Shown here: piece by piece, positions 36,231 to 45,123 of the stretch
Position numbering within the stretch: the first letter of the stretch is position 1
Layout: every line of letters starts with the position of its first letter
Source of the DNA: Paenibacillus sp. FSL R5-0623
GTDB lineage: Bacteria; Bacillota; Bacilli; Paenibacillales; Paenibacillaceae
Direction: 5' to 3'
NCBI RefSeq assembly: GCF_037974265.1
Contig: NZ_CP150233.1
Location: 6,262,001 to 6,326,000 of the forward strand
Length of the DNA: 64,000 bases
Made by a program: the position numbers and the translations under genes
Notes under the pieces: model-generated
Database searches by the model: none
What the model saw: only the letters and a program-made list of their open reading frames with translations
Told to the model about the DNA's origin: nothing

Positions 36231-37358
36231 TTATGATTTCGAACGGGTCTCCGGATTCAGCTTGACGCGCATGCGCATCAGGAAGTTAATAACCGGTCTT
36301 CTCGTTTTGCTAACAAGCCCGATGACTTCTGCTCCCACCTGGAGGAAGAACATCATGATACAGATGACCACAAACGTTACCCAGTTCGCTTCAAACATGG
36401 CAGCGGAAGATTGGATAATCGCCAGAACTCCGAAGAACGCGGCAATTCCATAGATGATCAGTACCGTCTGACGGTGACTGAATCCAAGTTCACGCAAGCA
36501 GTGATGCAGGTGACCTTTGTCCGGTGCGAAAATCGGTTTCCGTTGTACCGCACGACGAATAATCGCGAAGAAGGTATCCGAGAGCGGCACACCGATAATG
36601 ATCAGCGGTGTAATAAAGGACACGATAGCAATTTGTTTGAATCCGAGCATGGATAACATCGCCAGAGAGAAACCAAGGAATAGTGACCCGGTATCCCCCA
36701 TGAAGATCTTGGCCGGGTGGAAGTTGAAGAATAGGAATCCGATAATACTACCCAGCAATACAAGACACATCAAGGCAATCATCATGTTACCCATCAGGAA
36801 GGACATCACGGCAATGGTACCAATTGCAATGCCAGATACACCGGCAGCCAGGCCATCCAGACCATCAATCAGGTTAATCGCATTGGTTACACCAACGATC
36901 CAGAAGATCGTCAGGGGAATGGATACCCAAGCTTCGAGTGAAGAATAGGAATCCTGAAAAGGAATGTTAACGAAATCTACCCGGATATTAAATCCAAATA
37001 CAACGACAGAAGCAGCAACGATCTGACCAAGCAGCTTCACTTTGGCCGATAGTTCAAACCGATCATCGAGTGCTCCGATCAGCACGATAATGGTTCCACC
37101 AATCAGAAACGCACTGACAAAACTCATGTCCCGAGTCGTGAACCACGCCGATACAAACGGAAGCAATGCAGCAACTGTAATAATAAAGGCCAGGAATATC
37201 CCCAGACCACCAAGCCGTGGCATGATCCGTGTGTGTACTTTACGTGCATTCGGCGTATCCATTGCACCAATGCGGACTGCGAACTTTTTGACAAGTGGTG
37301 TCAGGGCAAGAGCCAGTCCCATTGACACGATAAATCCAATGATAAAGATCGCTACCAT
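36231..37358 (-). CDS. tagO: Undecaprenyl-phosphate GlcNAc-1-phosphate transferase
   Basis: A 375-aa polytopic membrane enzyme of the MraY/WecA/TagO family with about eleven membrane segments. It starts lipid-linked glycan synthesis by moving GlcNAc-1-P from UDP-GlcNAc to undecaprenyl phosphate. Diagnostic residues: D98-D99 (ALDDRFEL), N162/D165/D168 (NAINLIDGLDGL), F211-N-F-H (FNFHPAKIF) and D222 in FMGDTGSLF. The KVHTRIMPRLGG loop is typical. GGGGGT lies about 12 nt before the ATG. It is separated from tagA by ~376 bp that include repeat copy D. Together with MnaA, TagA and CsaB it would build the wall polymer that binds SLH proteins. Confidence 0.93.
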   Translation of the reverse strand: MVAIFIIGFIVSMGLALALTPLVKKFAVRIGAMDTPNARKVHTRIMPRLGGLGIFLAFIITVAALLPFVSAWFTTRDMSFVSAFLIGGTIIVLIGALDDRFELSAKVKLLGQIVAASVVVFGFNIRVDFVNIPFQDSYSSLEAWVSIPLTIFWIVGVTNAINLIDGLDGLAAGVSGIAIGTIAVMSFLMGNMMIALMCLVLLGSIIGFLFFNFHPAKIFMGDTGSLFLGFSLAMLSMLGFKQIAIVSFITPLIIIGVPLSDTFFAIIRRAVQRKPIFAPDKGHLHHCLRELGFSHRQTVLIIYGIAAFFGVLAIIQSSAAMFEANWVTFVVICIMMFFLQVGAEVIGLVSKTRRPVINFLMRMRVKLNPETRSKS

Positions 37359-37734
37359 TTGAACATTCGACCCCCAATTATAATACCTGTACGAAATTAT
37401 AAATCCCCTGATCTCTTTTTATATATAAAAAATATTGTTAGTCACTTTTGATGAAAAATCATGTTACACGATAACGAAGAGTGCAAGGAAAACCTAGAGA
37501 ATTGTAGCGTTCGCATTTATCGCGGGATTTCAACCTTGCAAAGGTGGATAAAAGAAATCCAGAGATAACAGCGATCAAAAGGTTATTCTGACATCGAAGT
37601 GGCCGTATGCAACAACTTCCGTTTTTCATGGAGTGGCACACATGTAATCCGGAATGAATTATACGCTCATCACACCCGAAAAGCCATCCTCAATTTCTAG
37701 CAAAAACACGCATTTATCTCGCAATTACCTGTTT
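37359..37734. other. Intergenic region between tagA and tagO with repeat copy D
   Basis: About 376 bp. The centre is filled by the palindromic repeat D (37451-37629). The part next to tagO is AT-rich with TATAAT-like words, but no complete promoter could be fixed. No gene is supported. Confidence 0.5.
37451..37629 (-). repeat. Palindromic dispersed repeat, copy D (reverse orientation)
   Basis: Read on the minus strand: CTTCGATGTCAGAATAACC, then TTTTGATCGCTGTTATC, a stem ending GGATTTC / GAAATCC, an inner CCACCTTTGCAAGGT hairpin and CGATAAATGCGAACGC. The left 37 nt match copy A almost base for base. An outer ATGAAAAA/TTTTTCAT repeat closes the ~180-bp element. Confidence 0.65.
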
Positions 37735-38496
37735 TTAACGGACTTTCGTCACGTTTTCTTTGTCACGCATCACCTTAACAGCGAATTTCGGAAGCGCAAG
37801 CATCCGGCCAGCCCGGCTTGGTTCACGCAATAAGCGATAGAACCACTCCAGTCTTAACTTTTGGAACAGCATAGGCGCACGTTTGGCTTTGCCCGAAATC
37901 ACATCAAAGCTGCCGCCAACGCCCATGGTTACAGGAACCTGTAGTGCATCTTTGTGCTTGTGAATCCACGGTTCTTGGGTGTCCGCCCCACGTGCTACAA
38001 ACAACAGATCAGGTGCCGCTTCCCGAATGGAAGCGATGACCTGTTCATCCTCAGCCGGACCAAAATAACCGTCGCGATAACCTACAATTCGAATCGCCGG
38101 ATATTGCTGTTGTAACCGAACTGCCGTTTCTTGAATCACCTCAGGTGTGGAACCCAGCAGATATACACCCCATCGATAGTTTTCTCCAACACGCAGCAAT
38201 TCATGTAAAAGCTCAAATCCCGGCACTCGCTCAGCTACAGGATCTCCACAATAATTCGCAGCCCATACGACACCTGTTCCATCAGGAACAATCAATTCCG
38301 CAGCTTGCATGACTTCCATGATTGCGGGATTTTCCAATGCGGCCATGACCATAATTGGATTGGCTGTAATGACCTGATGTGGTGTCTGCTTGGACAGCAC
38401 AGCTTCCTGGAGAACCTTCACCGTTTCTTTCATCGTCAGTTTGGAAAAAGGAATGCCGTAGATCGAAACGGTAGGTATTGATCCGGTCTGACTCAT
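37735..38496 (-). CDS. tagA: WecG/TagA/CpsF glycosyltransferase (N-acetylmannosaminyltransferase)
   Basis: A 253-aa GT26 family enzyme that adds ManNAc to lipid-linked GlcNAc, the second step of the wall-polymer linkage. Signatures: HQVITANPIMVMAALENP with the conserved T and N, LIVPDGTGVVWAA (catalytic Asp), RWGVYLLGSTPEV, RIVGYRDGYFG, LLFVARGADTQEPWI and a basic C-terminal helix (QKLRLEWFYRLLREPSRAGR) that contacts the membrane. Normal length. It starts 7 nt after the csaB stop and belongs to the DUF5693-csaB-tagA operon. In Paenibacillus alvei TagA and CsaB act on the same SLH-binding polymer, so the grouping makes biochemical sense. Confidence 0.92.
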   Translation of the reverse strand: MSQTGSIPTVSIYGIPFSKLTMKETVKVLQEAVLSKQTPHQVITANPIMVMAALENPAIMEVMQAAELIVPDGTGVVWAANYCGDPVAERVPGFELLHELLRVGENYRWGVYLLGSTPEVIQETAVRLQQQYPAIRIVGYRDGYFGPAEDEQVIASIREAAPDLLFVARGADTQEPWIHKHKDALQVPVTMGVGGSFDVISGKAKRAPMLFQKLRLEWFYRLLREPSRAGRMLALPKFAVKVMRDKENVTKVR

Positions 38497-38503
38497 CTTT
38501 ATC

Positions 38504-39685
38504 TCATCCTTTGCGGCCTAAATAGTTAATAATTTGCTGTGCAGGCACTCTGGCTTCCTGCTTCAGTTGGGTGATACCTTCTTCATGTTCCTTCAACCAC
38601 TGTGAACGTTGATCCAGCAGTCTAACAACAGTCTTGGCGAGTTTGTCACCATCTAGTGTATCCGTATTGCCTGCTGGTTCACTATCCAGACGAAGCAGGA
38701 ATTGATCAATTTTCGGATCATACGAGATGCCCACCGGAGGCACATACTGCGAAGCTGCATAGATCAGACTGTGCAGACGCATACCGATGACGAGATCACA
38801 CTTGCTGACTTCCTCCAGCATAAGCTGAGGGTCGGTCAGATCCTGTGTGATGCTAATCTCACTGCCTTTGCTGGTCACATCACCGAGCATTTCCATAAGG
38901 AATCGTGATGCCTGTTCATCAACTGGCAAATGAAATGGTAGAAAACGCAAGTGCACTGCTCTTTTGGAGCACAGCTTTTTCAATCCGGCAGCAATAGCCG
39001 TAAGTTCCTTCCGGTCTGACTCCCAGAAACGTACCGATACGCCGATCACAGGAAGCTTGGTATGTTCTCCAGTTGAAGGTTCCACTCGATTAGCCTGGTT
39101 AGCAGCATCTGCTGAAGTAGCGCCAGCTACAGCTTTCGAATTTGTTTCAGGTAATGGCAAACCCATTACTGGGTCGGGTACAACATGGATCTGATTCCAC
39201 TGTAACCCGAGCCCACGCAGGTAGTCTGCAGATTGTTCATCCCGAACGGATAAATAGGTGCAGGCCTTAAAAACCGATTTGATCATCGGATTAAAAATTT
39301 TACGATGCACAGGGCCAATCCCCTGTGCATAGATAAATGTTGGTTTTTTCAGCCACTGGGCCAGCTTAATTACACCCAGATAATAAGGAATGGATTTCAG
39401 TCCAGTTGCATCCTGCAATAGACTTCCTCCGCCACTGATTAACCCGTCGCTCTCCTTGAGTGCTTCACGGACTTCCTTCAATTTCATACGATGCACGGAG
39501 CGCACACCGTACATGGCGGTTGTCGACTCGGGATCACCCGAGAGAACAATAGGTTCAATGGTTATGTTCGACCTTTGGCTTTCCTCTTCCAGCGCTGTCA
39601 AAATCGACTTTAGCACCGCTTCGTCTCCGCTATTGCGGAATCCGTAATACCCCGAGATGACTAACTTTTGAGAAGTGGTGACCAT
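38504..39685 (-). CDS. csaB: Polysaccharide pyruvyltransferase CsaB
   Basis: About 393 aa. It transfers pyruvate from PEP to ManNAc of the secondary cell-wall polymer, making the ketal that SLH domains recognise. Motifs of the PS_pyruv_trans family: VISGYYGFRNSGDEAVLKSI at the N-terminus, LISGGGSLLQDATG, FIYAQGIGPVHRK, and IGMRLHSLIYAASQYVPPVGISYDPKI near the C-terminus. An Ala/Ser-rich insertion sits at about residues 185-210. The start is taken at the ATG at 39685 (MVTTSQKL); the frame stays open to a GTG at 39715, with another ATG at 39697. It overlaps the end of the DUF5693 gene by about 25 bp, so translation is coupled. Confidence 0.92.
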   Translation of the reverse strand: MVTTSQKLVISGYYGFRNSGDEAVLKSILTALEEESQRSNITIEPIVLSGDPESTTAMYGVRSVHRMKLKEVREALKESDGLISGGGSLLQDATGLKSIPYYLGVIKLAQWLKKPTFIYAQGIGPVHRKIFNPMIKSVFKACTYLSVRDEQSADYLRGLGLQWNQIHVVPDPVMGLPLPETNSKAVAGATSADAANQANRVEPSTGEHTKLPVIGVSVRFWESDRKELTAIAAGLKKLCSKRAVHLRFLPFHLPVDEQASRFLMEMLGDVTSKGSEISITQDLTDPQLMLEEVSKCDLVIGMRLHSLIYAASQYVPPVGISYDPKIDQFLLRLDSEPAGNTDTLDGDKLAKTVVRLLDQRSQWLKEHEEGITQLKQEARVPAQQIINYLGRKG

Positions 39686-41682
39686 TTTTTCCAACATCCT
39701 TCCGCTACTTGCCACACACCCACAGCAATGATACCGAAGATTAAGCCAAGTCCCAATCCCATCACTCCACGAATGAGTGACAATACAGCCGGCGTATGGA
39801 TATGCGCGAACGTATCCACCATGGACAACTGTCCAATCGCTGCAATAATGAGCACAAAGATGACTTTACGATATTTTAAAGCGGCGAACACGCCAACGAT
39901 AAATAGCGGGTGTCCCAGCATAAATTCTTTGAATCTCGGCCGCACACCGAACGTATCCTCCAACGTGGTACGAAGGAACATCTCGAATGGCGTTACTGAA
40001 CCCGAGTTGCCTGTACGGCTCAAGTAATAGTACCCAACAACGGCAGCAACAAGCGCCAAAACAACCATTAACACATTAATTGGCATACGAAGCATTTCTT
40101 TAATTTTCTTAATAGAGAACGAACCCGAACCACGATAAAACACAATGTAAATCGCTACCAGTGCCATAGGTGCAAAGTGCAACAAACTCACGCCGCGGAA
40201 CTGGTTAATCACCAGACTGTACGTAATACTGTTAAGCAACGCGATGACAAAAGGTACCGCCAGGAATGACAGAATCGAAGTTCTTACATATAAAATTAAC
40301 GTTTGTTTCAAACGACGACCTGCAGATGCGTCGGGTTGACGCTGTTGCTGATAGTTCACTGTCCGAACGGCCAGCACCATCGCTATGGTCGGCGCGGCAA
40401 TTGCCACAAGCAAGGCGATTCCTTGCTCCAGCAGCGTTGGTTTCAAGAGGAACAATCCTGCACTGCCCACCAAAGCAACCACAAATGCGATCAAAGTCAG
40501 TAGTGGGATAAAATAAGAAACCATAAGTGCAATCATAGCAATTGCACCTACAAGAGCAACCAGCTTGGCATAACGCTGAATCGAAGAATCCTTAACTGTA
40601 AATGCTTCTGCTTGTCCTAGCTCGAATCCATGCTTCGCCATGCGTTCTACCGCATGACCCGGCTCACCTAGGCTATTGATCAGATTCTCAATTGGATCTG
40701 TAATCATGGCCTTTGCTGTATTCCGGCTTGGCGATGCATTCATATAGAGCATACGAATGTTACGATCCTTGGTTGCGAGAACAAAACGGTCAGCAATGAC
40801 ATCAACGTCCAGATTGGCATCTCCATCACTAAGCGAGTACAGACGCGTAACGTTGTAATCCGTTTTATAAGCGAGGGTCTGGAACCCAGACTGCGGTTTC
40901 TTCAAGTTCTCGATGGCTGCAAGACCAATATTGTGCTTGTTCAGCAACTGTGCGAATTGGTCGAGACTTTTCATCTCTGCATTATCATTGTACCCTTTCA
41001 CAGCATCCCCATCAAACAAGATGCGCTTTACGCCATTCTCTTCGAAGAAGGTAAGCAAGCGCTCCATCGATTCCTGGCTGTATGGCACACTGTCCGAGAT
41101 CCGCGGCAAAATGTAGAAACCTTTATCACGCAGCATCTTCACAGCAACCGGATCGGGCTGCAAAGGCTGCATGTTGGCATTCTCTGGAGGAGTCTGCAAT
41201 ATTAAGCCGCTACGACCTTCATATTCCCATGGTACTACCGGAATCTGCCGATCAGCGAACGTTTGTTCAATAATAGGGGTATACGTCTGTGCATTTTCCT
41301 CCGATGTAAATAACACATACGTGTAATTTTCATTAGAAGGAATCACATTTTTGGTCAGGTTCGCGAGATCCTGACCATTATATACCATTAGTCGGCGTGT
41401 CTTTCTCAGCTCGTCCAATGTACTTTCGAACACAGCCATCGTTGTTACGCCTGCGTCTTTCAGACGAGTCAATTGTTCATTCATAAAATCTTGCGGATGT
41501 GCCTGATAGGCGGAGATATCCAGAAGACCCCGATAGTTGAAAACAAGCTCTACCTTTTTGGCAGAAGATTCCGTCTGCACCCGATCACTGATTACAGGGA
41601 TGGACGCAACCAGACCGATAATAACGACGAGCCACAACCACTTCCGAGAAGCGTTATTCCAATAAAGCCATTTTTGACGCAC
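39661..41682 (-). CDS. DUF5693 multi-pass membrane protein
   Basis: A 673-aa protein of the DUF5693 family, of unknown function. One membrane segment near the N-terminus (WLWLVVIIGLVASIPVI) is followed by a ~340-aa extracytoplasmic domain resembling a TIM-barrel-like fold (MTTMAVFESTLDELRKT, IGLAAIENLKKPQSG), then about eight to nine membrane segments to the C-terminus. The GTG at 41682 is preferred because GAGGAGG lies 8 nt upstream; the frame continues to a TTG at 41742 without a ribosome site. It leads the operon with csaB and tagA and overlaps csaB. This suggests a role in making, pyruvylating or exporting the SLH-binding polymer, by association only. Confidence 0.85.
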   Translation of the reverse strand: MRQKWLYWNNASRKWLWLVVIIGLVASIPVISDRVQTESSAKKVELVFNYRGLLDISAYQAHPQDFMNEQLTRLKDAGVTTMAVFESTLDELRKTRRLMVYNGQDLANLTKNVIPSNENYTYVLFTSEENAQTYTPIIEQTFADRQIPVVPWEYEGRSGLILQTPPENANMQPLQPDPVAVKMLRDKGFYILPRISDSVPYSQESMERLLTFFEENGVKRILFDGDAVKGYNDNAEMKSLDQFAQLLNKHNIGLAAIENLKKPQSGFQTLAYKTDYNVTRLYSLSDGDANLDVDVIADRFVLATKDRNIRMLYMNASPSRNTAKAMITDPIENLINSLGEPGHAVERMAKHGFELGQAEAFTVKDSSIQRYAKLVALVGAIAMIALMVSYFIPLLTLIAFVVALVGSAGLFLLKPTLLEQGIALLVAIAAPTIAMVLAVRTVNYQQQRQPDASAGRRLKQTLILYVRTSILSFLAVPFVIALLNSITYSLVINQFRGVSLLHFAPMALVAIYIVFYRGSGSFSIKKIKEMLRMPINVLMVVLALVAAVVGYYYLSRTGNSGSVTPFEMFLRTTLEDTFGVRPRFKEFMLGHPLFIVGVFAALKYRKVIFVLIIAAIGQLSMVDTFAHIHTPAVLSLIRGVMGLGLGLIFGIIAVGVWQVAEGCWKKWSPLLKS

Positions 41683-41756
41683 TACATGTACCTCCTCAAG
41701 TGTTGGAACCAAATGCACGTTCAGCTCAAGTAATTCGTTCAATTAACATTTATACA

Positions 41757-41784
41757 ATAATAGGATACAAACAGCTTGTGTCAA
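41757..41784 (-). promoter_or_regulatory. Sigma-A promoter of the DUF5693-csaB-tagA operon
   Basis: Minus strand TTGACA (41779-41784), 16-nt spacer, TATTAT (41757-41762), about 75 nt before the preferred GTG start. Confidence 0.7.
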
Positions 41785-41811
41785 CAAGCCCTCTTATATG
41801 CTAGATAGATT

Positions 41812-41974
41812 GAACTAAAGCATTATTTACACTTGCCACTTCGATGACAGAACAACCTTCCGGTCGCTGTTATCCCCCGATTTTTTTGATTCACTTTTAA
41901 TAAAGGTGAAAATCTGGTGATAAAGGCGAAGCATATCCTTCCGATGTAGCTTTCTCTTAGAAAGCTTTTAGTTC
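41812..41974 (+). repeat. Palindromic dispersed repeat, copy A
   Basis: CTTCGATGACAGAACAACC, then TTCCGGTCGCTGTTATC, a stem ending CGATTTT / AAAATC, an inner CACTTTTAATAAAGGTG hairpin, then GGTGATAAAGGCGAAGC. An outer GAACTAAAGC / GCTTTTAGTTC repeat closes it. It lies immediately upstream of the csaB-operon promoter. Confidence 0.65.
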
Positions 41975-42062
41975 CACTTCTTCAGGTTATTTCTGCCCTC
42001 TACGTTCTCGTGTAAATGTTCAGTTCAATTTATATAGATCCATCTGTAATATTATTTCAAAG

Positions 42063-42101
42063 AAAAACCCCTCCGCCAACCAACCTTACGGTGCGGAGAG
42101 G
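42063..42101 (-). terminator. Rho-independent terminator of the phosphoglucomutase gene
   Basis: CCTCTCCGC and GCGGAGGGG arms around a 15-nt loop, followed by TTTTT on the minus strand. Confidence 0.8.
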
Positions 42102-42135
42102 CCTTCTCATGTTCTTGCTCATTGTTGCATTATTA

Positions 42136-43857
42136 TTATTGTGCGTCTACACGCGACATTACGGTAGTCACCAGACGCTCGATCCGGCTTTCCGCATCTT
42201 CCAAATTCTCTCCACGCACGGCGAAGTATACTTTGATCTTCGGTTCTGTTCCTGAAGGGCGCAAGCAGAACCATGAACCGTCTGCCAAAATGAACTTCAG
42301 TACGTTCTCCTTCGGAAGACCGTCCAGACCAAGGGAGTAGTCCAGTACATCTTGTACAGCAATTCCCGCTACTTCTTGTGGCGGATTGGAACGCCAGTCC
42401 GTCATTTTGGCCTGAATCTGAGCTACGCCGTCTTTGCCTTTCAGCGTACGGGATTCAAGCTTCTCCAAGAAGTATCCGAATTGGTTGTACAGCTCTTGCA
42501 AGACATCATACAACGTCTTGCCTTGACTCTTATAATACGCAGCGGCTTCAGCAATCAGCATCGAGGCAAGGACAGCATCCTTGTCGCGGGCATAGTTACC
42601 TGAAAGGTAGCCATAACTCTCTTCATATCCGAACAAGAAAGTATGACTTCCTGTTGCTTCGAACTGGTTCATTTTTTCACCAATATATTTGAAGCCTGTC
42701 AGTGTGTTCATCACTTCTGCACCGTAATGTTCAGCAATGACAGCACCCATCTCACTTGTTACGATTGTTTTCACAACCGCACCGTTACTTGGGAGTGTTC
42801 CGGTCTCTTGCAGGCGACTGAGCAGGTAATGTACCATAATGGCACCAGACTGGTTACCGGACAAGACGAAATATTTGCCATCATTATCTTTCACGACAGC
42901 ACCCATACGGTCTGCATCCGGATCTGTTCCGATCAGAATGTCAGCGCCTACGGATTCTCCCAGCTTCATTGCAAGCGTAAACGCTTCGCGTTCTTCCGGG
43001 TTAGGGGATTTCACGGTAGAGAACTCAGCATCCGGCTGTTCTTGTTCAGCTACAATGTGCACTTGCTCGAATCCGATCTGCTCCAGCACGCGACGTACAG
43101 GAATGTTACCTGTTCCGTGAAGCGGTGTGTAAACGATTTTGAAATCACGGCCTATGCCGGATTGGATCAGTTCACGGCTCAGACTGCGGCTCGCTACGGT
43201 ATCCACAAACGCTTGGTCTTGGTCTTCACCCAACCAGATCAGGAGTCCTTGAGCTTCTGCTTCTTCTTGCGTCAGCTTCTTCACGTCAGCAAGGGAAGGG
43301 ACTTCCTGAATGTACTGAATGACTTTTTCCGCTTCATCCGGAACCAATTGACCGCCCTCATGATTGTAGACTTTGTAGCCGTTATATTCCGGTGGGTTAT
43401 GACTCGCTGTTACGACGATTCCGCCAGTAGCCTTCTGATTACGCACCGCAAATGACAACTCAGGAGTTGAACGCAGGGATGGGAACAGCTTGGCTACGAT
43501 GCCGTTTCCAGCCAGTACAAGCGCAGCATCCAGTGTGAATTCAGGTGAGAAATGACGGGAATCATGAGCAATGACAACAGAAGGTTTGCCTTCTTGGTCA
43601 CCATGCTGCTCAAGCAAATAACGCGCAAATCCTTGCGTTGCCCGACCTACGGTGTAACGGTTCATCCGGTTGCTTCCGGCACCAATGACTCCGCGCAATC
43701 CACCTGTACCAAACTCCAGGTTTCTATAAAAACGTTCCTCCAGCTCTTTCGGCTGATCCTGCAAGTCACGAAGCTCCTGTTTCGTTGCTTCATCAATCGA
43801 AGCATCCTCCAACCATTGCTGCAACGTCTCTGCTGCTGCTGTGCTTAACTGTTCCAT
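42136..43857 (-). CDS. pgcA: Phospho-sugar mutase (phosphoglucomutase/phosphomannomutase)
   Basis: A 573-aa alpha-D-phosphohexomutase, the length of the B. subtilis PgcA type. The catalytic phosphoserine motif is IVVTASHNPPEYNGYKVY, the Mg-binding loop GTDPDADRMG, the sugar-binding loop FGYEESYGYL and the phosphate-binding loop LRPSGTEPKIKVYF. It interconverts glucose-6-P and glucose-1-P, feeding UDP-glucose for wall polymers and glycolipids. ATG start with GGAAGGGG about 9 nt upstream. Single-gene unit with its own terminator. Confidence 0.94.
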   Translation of the reverse strand: MEQLSTAAAETLQQWLEDASIDEATKQELRDLQDQPKELEERFYRNLEFGTGGLRGVIGAGSNRMNRYTVGRATQGFARYLLEQHGDQEGKPSVVIAHDSRHFSPEFTLDAALVLAGNGIVAKLFPSLRSTPELSFAVRNQKATGGIVVTASHNPPEYNGYKVYNHEGGQLVPDEAEKVIQYIQEVPSLADVKKLTQEEAEAQGLLIWLGEDQDQAFVDTVASRSLSRELIQSGIGRDFKIVYTPLHGTGNIPVRRVLEQIGFEQVHIVAEQEQPDAEFSTVKSPNPEEREAFTLAMKLGESVGADILIGTDPDADRMGAVVKDNDGKYFVLSGNQSGAIMVHYLLSRLQETGTLPSNGAVVKTIVTSEMGAVIAEHYGAEVMNTLTGFKYIGEKMNQFEATGSHTFLFGYEESYGYLSGNYARDKDAVLASMLIAEAAAYYKSQGKTLYDVLQELYNQFGYFLEKLESRTLKGKDGVAQIQAKMTDWRSNPPQEVAGIAVQDVLDYSLGLDGLPKENVLKFILADGSWFCLRPSGTEPKIKVYFAVRGENLEDAESRIERLVTTVMSRVDAQ

Positions 43858-43968
43858 TCCGATAAACCCCTTCCGTCTATATAAATTCAGGTGTGCTGAG
43901 TTACTTCAGCATCTTGCATCATTTGGTCCGTCTACGTTCCTGCATGATGTAAATGCTCACGTATGTAA

Positions 43969-44400
43969 TCAGCTTGGGTCAGACAGTGCAAACATGATCT
44001 CGCCTTCAGCGACCACTTTGTCGTTCACTCGGGCAGTTGCTTTACCTTTACCGATAGAACCCTTCAGACGTGTAATCTCCACTTCCAGAATCAATGTATC
44101 TCCGGGCACAACTTGTCCACGGAATCGGAAGTTGTCCAGTCCCGCCAAAAATCCGATTTTTCCTTTGTTGCCTTCCAAATTCAGAATGGCTACCGCACCA
44201 ACTTGCGCCAGCGCTTCTGTAATCAGTACACCCGGCATTACCGGATACTCTGGGAAATGACCAATGAAGAAAGGTTCGTTAATGGTTACGTTTTTCAAAC
44301 CAACGGCACGTTTGCCATCCTCAATCTCTAGAATCTTGTCCACCAGCAGAAACGGGGGGCGGTGCGGGATGATTTCTTGAATCTGTTTGATATCGAGCAC
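43969..44400 (-). CDS. fabZ: 3-hydroxyacyl-ACP dehydratase FabZ
   Basis: A 143-aa hot-dog-fold dehydratase of fatty-acid elongation. It has the IIPHRPPFLLVDKI start block, the catalytic H48 in GHFPEYPVMPG and E62 in LITEALAQ, and the GLDNFRFRGQVVPGD block. GTG start with AGAGGAG about 9 nt upstream. In B. subtilis the homologue (ywpB) follows flhP; here it lies in the same order, with the small EpuA-like gene and repeat copy B between. Confidence 0.95.
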   Translation of the reverse strand: MLDIKQIQEIIPHRPPFLLVDKILEIEDGKRAVGLKNVTINEPFFIGHFPEYPVMPGVLITEALAQVGAVAILNLEGNKGKIGFLAGLDNFRFRGQVVPGDTLILEVEITRLKGSIGKGKATARVNDKVVAEGEIMFALSDPS

Positions 44401-44449
44401 AGTTTAATCTCCTCTCGGGATGTTTATATGAGCGTTCTTCATCATGGAT

Positions 44450-44624
44450 TTTTCATGTGCGCATAGGTGACCGTTACGGTTACGGATCGTTCTTTCGATC
44501 GCTGTTGTTTCCTAATGTTTCTGAACTATTTTTCAGATGGATAACATTAGGAAACAAAGGCGAGCGCTTCGCTTCTTTCGAACGATTCCGTTCCCTTCAC
44601 TGACTTTAGTGCGGACATGGAAAA
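44450..44624 (+). repeat. Palindromic dispersed repeat, copy B
   Basis: TTTCGATCGCTG, then a perfect 15-bp stem TTGTTTCCTAATGTT / AACATTAGGAAACAA, then AAGGCGAGCGC. A second inverted pair ACGGATCGTTC / GAACGATTCCGT lies outside it. The outermost arms are TTTTCATGTGCGCA / TGCGGACATGGAAAA. Three nested stems in 175 bp. Confidence 0.7.
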
Positions 44625-44838
44625 CCTGATTATGATCAAGTCGAAGCTCATATAAAAGGTTTTTAATTTTTGAATTTTGTATGGAAAGCATATTTTCGGT
44701 TAACACTAGTTATATCCTTCATGACTGCAGTAGTGAAGGTTAAGATAAGGGGTCTCTCTTCGCGATGACGAATGTCTTTCGCAGGGGAGGCCTCTTTTGC
44801 TATGAAACGTCATCCATCATTATACTGTTTTCAACGTC

Positions 44839-44870
44839 AAAAAGAAAACTCCTGCCTGCGCAGGAGTTTT
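44839..44870 (-). terminator. Rho-independent terminator of the mbl-flhO-flhP unit
   Basis: A perfect 11-bp stem AAAACTCCTGC / GCAGGAGTTTT followed by CTTTTTG on the minus strand, 17 bp past the last stop. Confidence 0.88.
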
Positions 44871-44886
44871 CGCTTAACTCGTTACA

Positions 44887-45111
44887 TTATGGAGCGAATA
44901 CCAGATTATATACATGTTCCCATGTACTCCATTGCCATACGGAACCGATATCCTGTTTGCCCAGTACCACATATCCAGCTACCATTCCGCCAGCGAGGGC
45001 AAGAACAAGCAGGACAGGAACCAGGAACCATCTTGCGATGCGCCATCCACTCTTCTTCTTCTTGACTTCCTTTTTCTCCGGCTTACTGTTCTGCTGCTGT
45101 GTTTCTGTCAT
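44887..45111 (-). CDS. Small EpuA-like membrane protein ('RNA polymerase subunit beta' family)
   Basis: A 74-aa protein with a Lys-rich cytoplasmic N-terminus (KPEKKEVKKKKSGWRIARW), one membrane segment (FLVPVLLVLALAGGMVAGYVVL) and a short outer tail (SVWQWSTWEHVYNLVF). This is the pattern of the EpuA family (PF11772), often labelled DNA-directed RNA polymerase subunit beta although no polymerase role is evident. The ATG at 45111 has AAAGGTG 6 nt upstream; a GTG at 45120 is the alternative. It is the last gene after flhP (12-nt gap) and ends in a strong terminator. Confidence 0.85.
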   Translation of the reverse strand: MTETQQQNSKPEKKEVKKKKSGWRIARWFLVPVLLVLALAGGMVAGYVVLGKQDIGSVWQWSTWEHVYNLVFAP

Positions 45112-45123
45112 CACATTCACCTT

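Larger units (their letters stand above)
41683..42135. other. Intergenic region with csaB-operon promoter and repeat copy A
   Basis: About 453 bp holding the sigma-A promoter of the DUF5693-csaB-tagA operon (41757-41784), repeat copy A (41812-41974) and the phosphoglucomutase terminator (42063-42101). No gene. Confidence 0.6.
44401..44886. other. Intergenic region upstream of fabZ with repeat copy B
   Basis: About 486 bp. Repeat copy B fills 44450-44624 and the terminator of the mbl-flhOP unit lies at 44839-44870. The sequence between (about 44630-44830) shows no clear promoter or gene. Confidence 0.55.

Noticed and set aside
37459..37641. 60-codon minus-strand frame between tagA and tagO
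   Set aside because: Lies inside palindromic repeat D, with no ribosome site and no protein-like composition.
42643..43455. 270-codon plus-strand frame opposite phosphoglucomutase
   Set aside because: Antisense of a well-conserved enzyme; no family features.
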